From the NCBI GenBank assembly GCA_030533445.1, contig CM060082.1:36457317-36521316 (forward strand): a stretch of 64,000 bases of DNA, given 5' to 3'. This DNA comes from Cyprinodon diabolis (lineage: Eukaryota; Chordata; Actinopteri; Cyprinodontiformes; Cyprinodontidae). The notes under the pieces were generated by a model. That model was not told the DNA's origin. It did not search any database and saw only the letters and a list, made by a program, of their open reading frames with translations. Below are positions 22,570 to 33,820 of the stretch, piece after piece; the stretch's first letter is position 1; each line of letters starts with the position of its first letter. The position numbers and the translations under genes were made by a program.

Positions 22570-22771
22570 AATATTCTAATTTTCTGATATGATGAATTTG
22601 AGATTTTCATTTGTTGTCATTTGTAATCATCAAAATTAAACAAAATAAACATCTGAAATATATGAGTTTGTATGTAATGTATGAATATAATATACAAGTT
22701 TCACTTTTTAAATGGAATTCCTGAAATCAATCTACTTTTTCATGATATTCTAATTTTATGACCAGCACCTG
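22570..22771 (-). repeat. Right terminal inverted repeat of the Tc1 element
   Basis: Reverse complement of 21160-21361 with one mismatch. Followed directly by the TA duplication at 22772-22773. Confidence 0.95.
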
Positions 22772-22773
22772 TA

Positions 22774-22905
22774 TTTGCAGACTGCAATCAAGCTCATTGT
22801 TTTTCTTATTAAGTAATGGCTTCTTCCACGTGGAGCGGCATTTCAGCCCAAGTTGGCAAGAGACAATTTTACTGTGGATGGTGACACTTTTAGTAGCTTT
22901 AGCAA
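22774..22905 (-). mobile_element. Old Tc1-like relic, second half
   Basis: Plus-strand text AATGGCTTCTTCCACGTGGA, GCGGCATTTCAGCCCAAGTT and TTTTACTGTGGATGGTGACA corresponds, in reverse, to the DNA-binding part of a common fish Tc1 transposase (usual form GTGGCTTCTTCC...GCGGCCTTTCAG...TTTTACTGTGGATA). It continues the relic at 21040-21157; together they form one old copy split by the young element. Confidence 0.65.
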
Positions 22906-22909
22906 ACAT

Positions 22910-23930
22910 TAACTTGTAACCTCTTTTTATATTCGTAGAAAATAGGGCTGAAACTCACAAGAATGGTTGAATAGTTCAAAATGGGAAAGTAATAAGGTTA
23001 TATCATTTTAACAGATAACAGGGAAGTTAAATGATTCTTTTTTTATCTAAACAGAGTGGGTTGGATTAAATCAGCTGAAAGTGGATCTGATTACACAAAA
23101 ATATATTTTACACTTTCTTAAAATTTCAATTAGAGACCAACTAGAGTCCAGTTAATATGGTTAATCTCAAAAGAACTCGATGGACTTACTCACTCATGAA
23201 AGCTGGTATCTGATAAGCTTGCAAAAGGTGTTCTTACCTTTTCTCTGTAGGTTGATGTCTCCATTGTCTGTCATGTTGTTGGTAACACCTCTTAGAAATT
23301 ACGTCTCATGCATTTTAGATTATATGGTGGGTCTGAAAGATAAAAGGCACATGATCACGGCTCCTGTTTTTTAGTATTTCAAATGTAAAGTATTCACCTA
23401 CTTTACAAGATTCCTCTCAATTGATTTATTGGTTATTCCTTGTTCTTTTGATGGATAATGTGAGATATCACTCGAATTGTACATTTGCATTTTAACGTCA
23501 GTTTTATCGATGCGACGTTTATCGCTCTCTGGAAAATTTATCATAAAAAGGGGTAGTCTCTCACCTTGTGTAATTCAGCATTCTGAGGATGCTATATAGA
23601 TGAGAGAAAACATGCCCTGAATTCTGAACATATGTTATATTTTTAGCAGCTGCAGTTGGACTGGCAGCAATCATGACCATTAGTAATCAGAGCAGTAGTC
23701 ACCCTTTGCCTTAAAACCCCTGATTTTAAATGCCTCGCAGCTGAAAATTTTAAAAGAAGGCTGTAGACTTCCCAACAAGATATCAGTGTCCATTTCTGAC
23801 CACAGATGCTTTCAGATGTACACCAGCTTTGGTCAAAGGAAATGAACAGTTAGTGGCAACTTTTTATTGGCTGGGTCTACCTTGACAGATTAAAGAGAAC
23901 TACATTTAAATTTTTAGGATACTTTTTTAT
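22910..23930. other. No recognisable feature
   Basis: AT-rich; one short frame at 23180-23374 without domain content. Nothing supported. Confidence 0.4.
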
Positions 23931-23934
23931 TTTT

Positions 23935-24315
23935 ACTTTAAACCAATTTAGAAATTTACACTGACTTTCTAATTGGTTGATGGCACAATCTTTAAACTCT
24001 ATAACTTTGGTCACAGGTTTTGTGCATACTTACATAAGCTTCTCAGTTTTCTAGAATTTTGGCCCATTCCTTCTAACATCGTTACTATAACTGAATTAGG
24101 TTTGTAAGCTGTCTTAGTCTTTCACAGACCATGTATTGGACACATTTTCCATTTTCAATGTGAGAGGAAATTTAATTTCCTTAGTCATGTCTGAAGATCT
24201 TTAATTTAATCATTTCACATAACCCCTTATATATATATTTTTAAAAAAAACAGTCCCTTTGGTTCACTCACAACATAATAATACCATCCCCTTTTTCCTT
24301 CAAAAACTCCTTTAT
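23935..24315 (-). mobile_element. Decayed Tc1-like element
   Basis: Plus-strand phrases CATACTTACATAAGCTTCTC, TTTTGGCCCATTCCTTCTAA, ACTGAATTAGGTTTGTAAGC and, further on, CACTCACAACATAATAATAC follow the order of the C-terminal to catalytic part of a fish Tc1 transposase in reverse. Large parts in between are lost or unrecognisable. The relic predates the intact copy at 21160-22771. Confidence 0.6.
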
Positions 24316-24319
24316 AAAA

Positions 24320-25925
24320 TTGACTGTTATGGCTATGCAGTTTGATTTTAACTTATTTTGGCTACAGTATATATATCCAAAGTTCAGCTATGCTTTTTTC
24401 CAAAACTTCATTTTGAAGGAGCTGTTGAATTTTTTTTTATCACTTTCATGTAAGAGGTGTTCTACCTTGAGGGGTCTCTAAGCTGGTTTAACTGAAGATT
24501 CCGACCAGACTTCTGGAAGTTCCCTGTTCTCCTCCTGACATATCGCCTAATTTCTGTTTATTTGAATACAAAGTTCCAAGAGAATTCAGGGTGTTTTAAG
24601 CAGTGCTGTGAGCCCAATTAACTAAACACTGTGAAGTTTAAATAGCTACGAAATAACCATTAAGGTTTTCTCTAAATACCTATGGACACAGTGAATATTT
24701 AGAAAGTACCTTTTTTTTAATAAAAGAATATCAATGTTCTTTCATTTGGCTAATGGAAGTGATGAGGATTATTGAAACTGACCTAAAAAAAGAATAAAAA
24801 AAATGATTCAATGTGAAATAGGAATGGTTATGTGTATATCCTGACTGCCCTATATGTAATACATAAGTCAAAATAAAAAATAAACCAAATGTTTATATTG
24901 TTCGAATATTTGAATCAAATGTCCATGATATTGTGATATCAGCTGGAGGCTTATTGTATTAATACTGTATGTGAAAAAATTTCTTAACATGATAAATTTT
25001 GACTGGGTCTTTTAGTATTTAACTAATAAATTTACTTTAATAAAAACATATTGAACACACAATATTCGAATAAAATATGTCTGTGTGCATGACAGACACT
25101 GGTGCTGAGGGTCCCTGTTGTCATCACCTCACCTTTACCCCTGTCCCACATCTTCCCCTCAGTTACTACCAAACATTCCATTAACAGTTATGCTGGTTCA
25201 GTGGAAATCCAGAGGTGGGGGCGGCTGTAGATTTGGACAGCATATCACATATGTGATGTTGAAGAAAACTGCTTTCAGTATTCAAAAGAAATGTTTGAAC
25301 AGCTCCTGCCATAATAAAGTAAAAGAATGTGTTTTGCATGGTGCCCCAGTCCTTCATCCTCCCATCTGAATATCCAGATTATAGTCTACGGCCTGCCAGG
25401 ACACAATAGGGCAGGCAGGACAAAGGACAATCCGGCTACCACCCTCAAAATGAAATCCATTTGTGGTTCCCAATACATCCCATGCTTTATTTTGTGATAG
25501 AGGGTAATAATTTACTTTCTTGCCATCGCCACGTTTTTTCTCAACCTACATTGTATACCTCTACTGATCCTGATTTTCTATATATATTCTCCTAAATTAC
25601 TTCTGGTTGTGCAGGACAGAAAGTGATCAAGTGTCAAGCTGGAGAAAATGAGAGAAGAAAGGAAAAGCAGCTTTGGTGGTAGCAATTTGTTCCAATTACA
25701 AAACAGCTGTCAAAGAACCTTGTTTTGCCAGATAATCCATGAAAACCCTGAAAGATACTGCCAGAGTTTGAGCAATATTGAGTATAAAAAATATGTGAAA
25801 CAGGCAGGTCTTAAAAGTGCAAGTTTTACCATAGTAGTACATAGTTTTATGCCAAAAAGGCAGCAGATCAACACAACATGCAAGCTTCGATCAGAAACTT
25901 TAGAAGGCTGTAAAGAACCACCACC
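24320..25925. other. No recognisable feature
   Basis: AT-rich to about 25080, then somewhat more balanced sequence (25080-25460) without a coding frame I can support. The frame 25648-26022 has no recognisable domain and ends inside a Tc1-like scrap. Confidence 0.4.
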
Positions 25926-25929
25926 ACAG

Positions 25930-26060
25930 GGGCTTGAAAAGGTGATTTTAGTCCTTCAATCTTCACATATTACAGCCTCAAATTTCAATGTATTTCATAA
26001 GGATTTCAGTAATACACCATAACCAAGTTTTGCATAACTTTGATTTGGAAGGAAGAAGAT
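25930..26060. mobile_element. Tc1-like terminal fragment
   Basis: TATTACAGCCTCAAATTTCA followed by ATGTATTTCATAAGGATTTC and CATAACTTTGATTTGGAAGG resembles the terminal repeat of an old fish Tc1 family (usual form: TACAACC-CAAA-TTCAATGTATTTTATTGGGATTTTATG, then CATAATTGTGAAGTGGAAGG). Short and orphan. Confidence 0.5.
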
Positions 26061-26064
26061 CTAG

Positions 26065-27730
26065 TCAACAAAGTGTTTACGAAGAGTAAAGGGGTGGTTA
26101 TACTCCCTCAGCAGTGTGTCGCAGTGAGCTTGTCGCGGACATTTTTGACTTATGCCCAATTTTGAAGCATGGTCTGTGCTATGATATTCCACACCGCAAG
26201 GCTAGAGGGACAATCGGGAACTAGGTGTGGGTCTAGATATGGCTGAGGCGGTGAAGAAGTGTGTGCAAGTTTGTGTGACCATGGGTAGAAATGAGGACGA
26301 AAAAGTGCGGGGATCCAGGTGGAAAAGGGTCCCAGCGTTCTCGCTCTTCTAGCTTGACCATCTTCACGACATTTTTTCCTCAATGGAGGTCATACAAACA
26401 AATCAAGCCAGTAAAGTACCAAACAGGAAATACGCAAAGCATAGAGCGGATGTAGATTTGACCAATCAGAGGCCTCCTTTTTGTGGCACTGTCCGCAGTC
26501 ATGTACAATTTTGGAGAGGTGCAGCAGAGTGTCTGAGGAAGGGGCATAGGTACATTTGCGTTCACTGTGACACACATGCACACAACCTGGTTTCTGACTA
26601 TATACCAGCCTTAAGTATCTACCTTCTGCTGATTTAATGATTCTAAGCCCTTTCGAGTATCTGTCTTAAATGGCTTAAACTCAGTCAGAACTGATCCAGA
26701 GTCTACATGAGTAATGGTTTTCACGCCTCACCACTGATCCTCTATTTCTTTGATTCCAAAGTTACAGTCGCGGTCCCACTTGGAGTTGTGGATAAACCTG
26801 CTCTTCAAAAAGAAAATGAAGCTCCAACTTAAATGAATTGCTTTAGTTGGTCATTGAATTAAATGTGCAATACCAATTTATTCAACTTTGCAAATAAATA
26901 ACTAGGTAAATGAAGTTTGATCCACTTGATTTACTTGTTACTGTACCAATTTATTCTAATTGATTTATTTAAGTTGAAGATCTAAAAGCATCATGTAGAA
27001 AAAACAAAACTAAACACATTGGTTGTTAATGCTGTTTTGATAACTAGTATATCTGCAGTAAAAAGGTTTTTAGAAATATCTGAATTTAAAAAGTACTTTG
27101 GGTGATGAGTTCCTTCTTGTTTTACAATCTGGATCAGAAGCAGAACCTCATTAATTCAGAGCTACACTATGGACAAGTCCTTAATATATAAACCCCAACA
27201 GTTATGGCTGTATGTCTTCCTACTGAAACGTAAAACTTATGGCGTCACTATTCTGCCAAAAGTCTACACAAGCAATAAATATATATAAATAGCTTTACTT
27301 TATACAAAAGCTTATTAAACACTGCTTGCCAATCACAGCTGGGGCCCTTTGTCCAGAGGATAATGCCTTCAAAGTGGCAAAAGTTGAAAGAAGCGAGCAG
27401 AAACAGCTTCACACACAGAGAGGAGGGAGGCTGTGCACATGTGGAAATCAAACCATACGCGACCAGAGAGGGAACTAGCGCTCATGTGTGATACATTGGG
27501 ACACCATGGTGCTCTATGTGTGCATACAACATGCTAAACATGCATGTGAGGAAGAGTTAATGAGAGTCTGTGTGAAGTAAAGCTACTTGTAGGAGTATTT
27601 ATTGCATGTGTGGACTTTGGGCAGTACCCTGACGCTAGTCTCTTGTAGTTAAGTCTGTTTACCATCAACCCTAACCAGCTCTGATTTCAGATTTCAGATT
27701 TCAACATTGCCGTCTGTTCTCATATGTTCT
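26065..27730. other. No recognisable feature
   Basis: Slightly GC-richer at 26150-26600, where frames occur on both strands over the same bases (26150-26383 minus, 26383-26637 plus); none shows a domain or start context that I would defend. Remainder AT-rich. Confidence 0.35.
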
Positions 27731-27734
27731 CTTA

Positions 27735-27885
27735 AAAAAAGCTCTGAGCCCTTCACAGAACAGTTATATTTATACTAAGATTAATTTGACCAAGGCTGGA
27801 TCCTTTGTACTAATTAGTGGCTTCAGAGGGTGGATGGTTGAAGTGAATAGTAATAAGGGTTTCAAAAAATCCTCCTACAATTTGT
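27735..27885 (-). mobile_element. Tc1-like fragment (5' end region)
   Basis: AGCTCTGAGCCCTTCACAGA, then ACAGTTATATTTATACTAAG and ACTAATTAGTGGCTTCAGAG matches in order the leader and left-arm boundary of a fish Tc1 family in reverse (usual: CCTCTGAGGCCTTCACAGAACAGCT..., ATACTGAGATTAAATTAC, ACTAATTAGGTGACTTCTGA). Confidence 0.6.
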
Positions 27886-27889
27886 GGGA

Positions 27890-29220
27890 CAACAACAGCA
27901 TTCCCATTACTCCCACGATATGGCTTCCTAATTACACAAGCTGCAATAAAGGTGATTTAGCAACAATAAAAAACCTATGGTGAGGAGGAAGCAATTGTGT
28001 TGATGAGTTCATCATCGTGGTCATTAACTGCCAAGGTGAAGCTATAAACTGCTCTTCTATTCAACAAATTCTCCAAGCACAAATATTTGGCTGTGTATCA
28101 TTTTTGGACATGTATCTATAAAGATATTACTTTCCTCTGTGTTGCTGCTCTTTCTGTGGGAGTCTGACACAGATGCTCGGAAGCTGGCGTTTCAACCAAT
28201 CGATCTGAGCAGAGGAACCCAAGATAAAAAGTAAAAAAAAAGAGAAAAACAGGAAACAAAAGAATAAATTAGTTCTTTTTCTTCTGGCTCTTTATTGATC
28301 CGATCTGTTGGAGGCTTTAAATCTAAGACGCTGACGAACGAAAGAGGATGTCTGTAACAAAGAGCAATTTAAGAACAGACTCCAGCATGGAGGAGTTTAA
28401 ATAAGATTCACAAAACAGGCTAAAATGGGAAAATTAAATCCTCTCTGTGTTTCATTTCTTGTTCTGGTTCGAGTTATTAATGTCTGAGCTTTAAATTACT
28501 TTGTGGAGTGTAGTCAATGCTTTTATCCACAGAAGGGCTCAAGCCCACCCTCTTTTTTTTTAAGAGCTCTGGTGTATAATTAATAGACGGGGCAAAACCC
28601 ATGAATAGCAATGCAGCAGATATGTCATTTTTTTAAATGCCCTTCTGTCTACTTCCTTGTTCATCTTCCTTTAGGGACCACTTATTCCCATTGATGGCTG
28701 CTGAAATTCATTTGCAGGCTGGCTGAAAATGGATGTGAATGTAATCACCAAATCTGTGTTCAAGAGGGCATCCAGATGTTGAGACACTGCTGGATAATAG
28801 TCCTTACTTAGCCAAGACTTTAAAGCACACGCTGAGCTTTTCTGTTGTGGTTTTGGGTTTTTTTTGTGCACTAACATTGCAAAATCTATCTTTCTAAGAT
28901 CACTTTCAACTATTGTCCGGGACATTTGACCCATTCTAAGGTGGACCGGTAATCAGGTATGGCACGGTTTTTTTCTGCTGGGCTGGCGCATACTTGGGCA
29001 GATGCATATTTTGAAATCTTAAAAAATAATCCATCAACGTATCTCGCAGTTTTTAAACTTTACTTTCTCCATACATTGCATGATTCCCTACCCATCCAGT
29101 CCAGTTTCCTCTGTGTTTTTCCATCATTACACAGGCAAACATTGTGTTATATGCCCAGCAGAACTACTTCATAAACTTCAGCCAATTCAGTTGTTTCCTA
29201 TATCTAATTACTGGAGAAAT
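27890..29220. other. No recognisable feature
   Basis: AT-rich. The minus-strand frame 28671-28934 has no recognisable domain. Nothing else supported. Confidence 0.4.
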
Positions 29221-29223
29221 TGA

Positions 29224-29739
29224 TTAAAGCTACAGTGTGTAATTTTCAGCGACATCTAACGTCCAGACTGCAGACCGCAGCAACATGAACATCTCCCCCC
29301 CACCGCTTCTCCCCCCCAACAGTACGGCGAGCGTTACGGGACAAAATGTCTTCCACGATGTTCGCATCACCTACCTTCTCAAGTGATGATGTTTGTTTAC
29401 ATAGATAATTTTACAGATAGTATTTCATTAGTCTGTGTAGGGTATAGATTTCAGTACCGTCTCAGTTCATCTCTCTCAACTTGCCGTAGTTACTTTCGAG
29501 CGTAATGGGCGATCTCGCAATCGCTAGTTTGTTGGCTCTGCGCTGCCGTAGCGCAAAGATGTCTGCCTCCATGTCTGCGAGACCCGCTCCTATGTAATTA
29601 TAAATAACGAATACTAAGGCAACGCAAATATTAAGGTTAAGAGGCTGAGCTCGTAGATGATGATAAATAACATAGTTTTGTATAATATATTACATTTCTG
29701 ACTGTATATCCCTGTAATTATTACACACTGTAGCTTTAA
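29224..29739. mobile_element. TTAA-flanked MITE family, short copy (516 bp)
   Basis: Same inverted termini as 8009-8943 and 56653-57158. Internal sequence is almost identical to the third copy, including GTACCGTCTCAGTTCATCTC and TTGCCGTAGTTACTTTCGAG, which the long copy lacks. The right TTAA abuts the 58-59 bp tandem repeat. Confidence 0.88.
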
Positions 29740-29754
29740 ATAAATGTTCTGTCT

Positions 29755-30085
29755 GCAAATTCAATATTTAGTTAGTTAAATAAATATTTAGCTCCAATCT
29801 AAATATTTAGTTTGCAAATTAAATATTTATTAGTTAAATAAATATTTAGCTCCAAACTAAATATTTAGTTTGCAAATTAAATATTTACTATTTAAATAAA
29901 TTTTTAGCTCCAAATTAAATATTTAGTTTGCAAATTAAATATTTAGTTTGTTAAATAAATATTTAGCTCCAATCTAAATATTTAGTTTGCAAATTAAATA
30001 TTTAGTTTGTTAAATAAATATTTAGCTCCAATCTAAATATTTAGCTTCAAAATAAATATTTATTTAACAAACGAAACATTTAGCT
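29755..30085. repeat. AT-rich tandem repeat, 58-59 bp unit, about 5 copies
   Basis: The marker GCTCC recurs at 29791, 29849, 29907, 29966 and 30025, i.e. spacing 58, 58, 59, 59. Each unit has the order TTTAGCTCCAATCTAAATAT, TTAGTTTGCAAATTAAATAT, then TTAGTTTGTTAAATAAATA with small changes. The units contain repeated TAAATATTTA palindromes, so single strands could fold. Downstream (30085-30143) is a palindromic stretch of CTAGCT/AGCTAG and AAGCTTGCTAAATATAGC. Confidence 0.9.
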
Positions 30086-30145
30086 AGCACCAAGCTTGCT
30101 AAATATAGCTAAATCTTTAGCTAGCTTGGAGCTAGCTAAATATGG

Positions 30146-30507
30146 TCCAGAAGCCTGACCAGGTGGACACGCACAGGAGCAGGCAGGATCAGGTTCAGAC
30201 GGGCATAAAGAGCCAAAAACTCTGAGGACTCAGCAGGGGAGGAACAGTGGGCGAGCAGGAGACGAGACAGACATGAAACCCTCTTTTCTCTGGCCGCCAG
30301 GATCAAGGACATGAACCTTGGGAATCAACAGAACTCACAGACTGAATAGAAAAGAACATCTAATGATCTGGCCATGATAGCTGGAACTGAGCCCAATATA
30401 AGGGAAACTGGCAGGTGAATGAGATGAATGATAATTAAGACCTGGAAAGAGTGAAGTAGGTGAAAGGCATGAGTAATTAAGGCCAACTACCACAGCAGAA
30501 CATGACA
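30146..30507 (-). mobile_element. Partial LTR, minus orientation
   Basis: On the minus strand it starts TGTCATGTTCTGCTG at 30507 and runs as an LTR-like U3 (GCCTTAATTACTCATGCC, then CTTCCATATA-like text as TTCCCTTATATTGGGCTC). Related in layout to the LTR-like insert at 53200-54020. It stops at the palindromic end of the tandem repeat near 30145, before any AATAAA, so the 3' part is missing. No target duplication can be tested. Confidence 0.6.
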
Positions 30508-30759
30508 GCACTAGTAGTTTGCATTCAATTATTAAATAAAATGGTGTTCTTTGGGGGTAATATATAAATATTATCCACTAATTTGTAGTTATCAATTAGT
30601 CTTTACCCTATTTTACTTTGACAAACCGGGTCTTTTTGACATTCTTTTTCCTGTTTTTATGATATGATCTTGATCTGGCTGGATTCCAACAGACCAGAGC
30701 AGAAAAGAAAATAGCTTTGCTCCATATTTTGAAGGTGAAGGGTGGAGAACAAGTACATG

Positions 30760-31159
30760 GACGGTGATTTTCAGAGAAGTCATGGTAGATGTAGAATGGT
30801 TCTCATTGGCTAACCCTTATATAGAGCACTATATAGTGGTTACGCCATGTCTATTGGATGAAAAAATAGTGGACTCAAAATTTCCGACAATGAACCTTGA
30901 AAATAGGGAACAACCATGGTCACTAGACCAGCAGATATATCCCAGAATGCTTTGCAAGAGTGCTCCTCGCAAATCATCAAGTGATTTGTTTTAAAGGCAA
31001 AAAAGAGCAAAGATGGGGCAGGCACCGTGCGAGGACGCGGAGTTAATTCACCACCAGGAGCGAAAAGTAGTGATCTTCTGTCCGAACAGTCAGTTAACTT
31101 AGTTAACTATAAAGTCCGCTATATAGTCCTGCTCTATATAGTGATTTAGGGGTCTAGGG
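30760..31159. repeat. Unclassified repeat with ACTATATAGT motifs
   Basis: Contains ATATAGAGCACTATATAGTG, GTCCGCTATATAGTCC and CTCTATATAGTGATTTAGGG, ending AGGGGTCTAGGG; it seems to resume after the inserted MITE with GGGGTTAGGGCAGATGTTCG at 31633-31660. I recall comparable text from a fish DNA transposon. The frame 30764-30994 has no domain. Confidence 0.4.
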
Positions 31160-31630
31160 CAGGGGGCTTCAAAGTTTTCCAGGCCAAGGACCCCCAAACT
31201 GATGGCGAGATGGAACGGGGACCCCTAACTGTATATATATTGTATGCAATTGTGTTATATCAACTGGTCCTATAGTCACTCTATTACAGATGGAGTACTA
31301 TAATGAATTATGGGATTATTAAAGTATTTCTGATTCGGATTCCTTGTATATGGGACAGGTGTTGTGAATGAAACGGTGCCCAGCTTGAAAGAGCTCCTGT
31401 GTGTCGCTGAATGTGTGCATTAATGACTGAAAGACATCTTCTGCCTCCATTTATCTGTTTGCTACAGTGTGTTGAATTCATGTTAATGTGTATTTAAAGA
31501 CATTTCATCTAATGGAAAAAATTGCACAGGGGAATATAAAAAAAGTCTAATCAACCAAAACTTTCGTGACCCCCATAAAGTTCCTCAATGGACCCCCTAT
31601 GGGTCGTGGACCCCCTGTTGAAGACCTCCG
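31160..31630. mobile_element. hAT-like MITE (471 bp) with imperfect 8-bp TSD
   Basis: Begins CAGGGGGCTTCAAAG; the reverse complement of its end begins CGGAGGTCTTCAAC. Flanks are GTCTAGGG (31152-31159) and GTCCAGGG (31631-31638), 7 of 8 matching. CAGGG-type ends and an 8-bp duplication are the hAT pattern. Interior holds GGACCCCC/GGGGGTCC runs near both ends and an AT-rich centre, no coding. Confidence 0.6.
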
Positions 31631-31808
31631 GTCCAGGGGTTAGGGCAGATGTTCGGATACAGCTATTGATTAATATGACTGCACAAGTGCTCTGCCGGGC
31701 ATACATGAGCGGGGCAGAGCAGTTATGGAGGGTGTAGAATCTGGGGGCTAAGAGCAATAAAACTGGCTTCTTTATATTTAAGGTTTCCTTTTTTTATTTG
31801 ATGGCTTC

Positions 31809-32322
31809 TTAACCCTTTATAGGGCAAGTTACCGTTTTTGATCACTTGCATACCCCTTAGAAATGGAGCCCCCCACTTGTGTTATTTTTCTTAATATATT
31901 CGGGCAAGTTGGCATTTCTTGTTGTTACACTGACATTCATTTTTGCCATAGAAATATCCATATTTTTTTAATTTTACAAAGGTAATACGGTAATGATCTA
32001 AAAATTTGTGAAAACTTCTCAAAATAAGTGTATTTATCCTGAATTTGACTAGGTAAATAAGAAAATCTCCCAGTGGAAGGAGCATTTTTATCCATAAAAT
32101 CAGATTATTTGATATTATGCACTTGAAATAGGAGACTGCATTATTTTCCTTATTTTAAATGTGAATTTTCTTATTCCATTTGCAAAGTGTCTCACTTACC
32201 TGCCCAATTCAAGAATAAATGCACTTATTTTAAGAAAAATGAAGTACAAGATTTTGCAGTGCGCTCTTTGCTTCAAAGTTAGATATTTAAAGTCTTTAAC
32301 TGAGGACCCTATAAAGGGTTAA
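31809..32322. mobile_element. piggyBac-like MITE flanked by TTAA
   Basis: Starts TTAACCCTTTATAGGG and ends CCCTATAAAGGGTTAA, a perfect 16-bp inverted repeat. TTAA plus CCC ends is the piggyBac signature. It holds no transposase. A second small element (31985-32266) appears to lie inside it. Confidence 0.7.
31985..32266. mobile_element. Decayed CACTGCAAAA-type MITE
   Basis: Shares order and text with the clearer copy at 59139-59420: AATAAGTGTATTTATCCTGA, GTACTTGAAATA-like GCACTTGAAATAGGAGACTG, CTTATTTTAAATGTGAATTT, AAATGCACTTATTTTAAGAA, ending TTTTGCAGTG. The left end is too decayed to fix. Confidence 0.6.
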
Positions 32323-33815
32323 CAGATGTTTGTGACCCCATGGTTTGCAGCAGACATTTAGTACATAAAATTTCAGCAGTGTAGGGTGAAATAAGGACTT
32401 TGCTGAAAGAAAACAGTGTACATTTTTTTAAATTATCTTGACTACTGAGGAGAAAATAAGATAAAGGGAGAAGTGATAAAATAGAAAAAATGCAACATTG
32501 CAAGCAAGATTAGCTGTAGTCTAAAATTTATTTTTTCTTTTACTGTTTGGAGAACACACAGAGAGAAAAGGAGAGTGTAGTTACAATAATGCGGCATTAC
32601 ATTCTTAACAGCCCAGTGCTCTGTGATAATAGCTCATTTGCTCTTATCTATGCAAGTAAATTCTAATAAGAGTTATGGCTTTTTGCCCATCACCTTCATC
32701 GCTTTATTTTGAAGCTTCAGTAGGTTCAGGGTTCCATTTAGGAAATCTAAAGTTATGCTATTTGAAATTTGTAATATCAGTCATTCACTCAGTTAGGTAT
32801 CTCGCCTTAACACCAAAAAATGTTCCAGATGTCTTTTCATTCACATGATTAGACAAGACATGTCAAAGTGGGGTGCTGCAGAGATTGTTGTGCATGTGCA
32901 CCCAGACAACAGACAGGAATGGACTTGGAATGTAACACATAGGCTGTTTTAAAAGAAAGAACAGAACATTCTCTGCTTTCAGAGGAAGCTTCAAACCGTC
33001 AGTGTCCATATCCAGCTATTTTTTGGTGTCTGTAGGAGAGGGACTTTTTTTTTTTCTTTGCAGGGATCTTTTGGGGAAGCAGCATCAGAGTCTGTGAAAT
33101 AAAGAAACAGAAAAAAAATGGAATAACACAGTGCTGAGGATTACTCCAGAGCCTCAGATGTGATAGAAAAACATAGTATATCAAATATGTTTCTTCAGTC
33201 TGGCTTTAATACAGGAAGAAGCAGAGCTCAAGGTTACTGTTGCCTACAGAAATAAACTTAGCCCACCACGGCAACTTTTAATTTCAATGCAAAACTCTCC
33301 TCCAGTGTGAAAAACATGAACCTTGCATTTTTAGAAACCGTTTTTACATTGATCTGCAGTTTTTGTATTCCTTTCAAAGGCGCATTCACAACAATATAAA
33401 AACAACAGTACTTCTCTCCATTTTGCTAGAGTGCTGCTTTTTTTGTGGTATCAATGCTTTTGTAGTGCAAAGTGTCCTCCAGTGCATCAATATTTGGCAA
33501 CAGTAAAGGAGTTTTTTTTTTTATTATTATTATTTGGCTGTTGGATCTCTGTGTTGTGTGCATCAATGTGCCTCCAGCTCTGATGTAAAAACATTTATCT
33601 CTCAACCTGTAAACAGTGCATTTGGTGTTTGATTAATATGAATCACTTGTATAATGATTGCAGCTTAGTTGTAAGACTGGAATCAGGTTTGACATTGTTT
33701 TAATTATATAATTTTATTATTATATAGTTTTTTGTTTCATTTTGTTTTTGCAAAATTCCCTTTTAACTGTCACGCTAAATAGTTTAAAAATAGGCTTTAG
33801 GCCAATGCTGAGTTA
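32323..33815. other. No recognisable feature
   Basis: AT-rich with T runs near 33040 and 33510. No frame or repeat supported. Confidence 0.4.
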
Positions 33816-33820
33816 CAATC

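Larger units (their letters stand above)
21160..22771 (+). mobile_element. Complete Tc1/mariner transposon, young copy (1612 bp)
   Basis: Begins CAGGTGCTGGTCATAAAATT and ends with its reverse complement, with TA target duplications at 21158-21159 and 22772-22773. The terminal inverted repeats are 202 bp each (21160-21361 and 22570-22771). By direct base comparison they differ at a single position (T at the left versus G in the reverse-complemented right arm, inside TTTCAGTAATTCC). A single intact transposase gene lies between them. Elements of this type excise and reinsert as DNA into TA sites. Long, nearly perfect TIRs plus an open gene mean the insertion is recent on an evolutionary scale. 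Confidence 0.97.

Noticed and set aside
29755..30085. CRISPR-like array, from regularly spaced repeats
   Set aside because: The whole 58-59 bp unit is repeated, with no unique spacers, and the sequence is eukaryotic; it is an ordinary tandem repeat.
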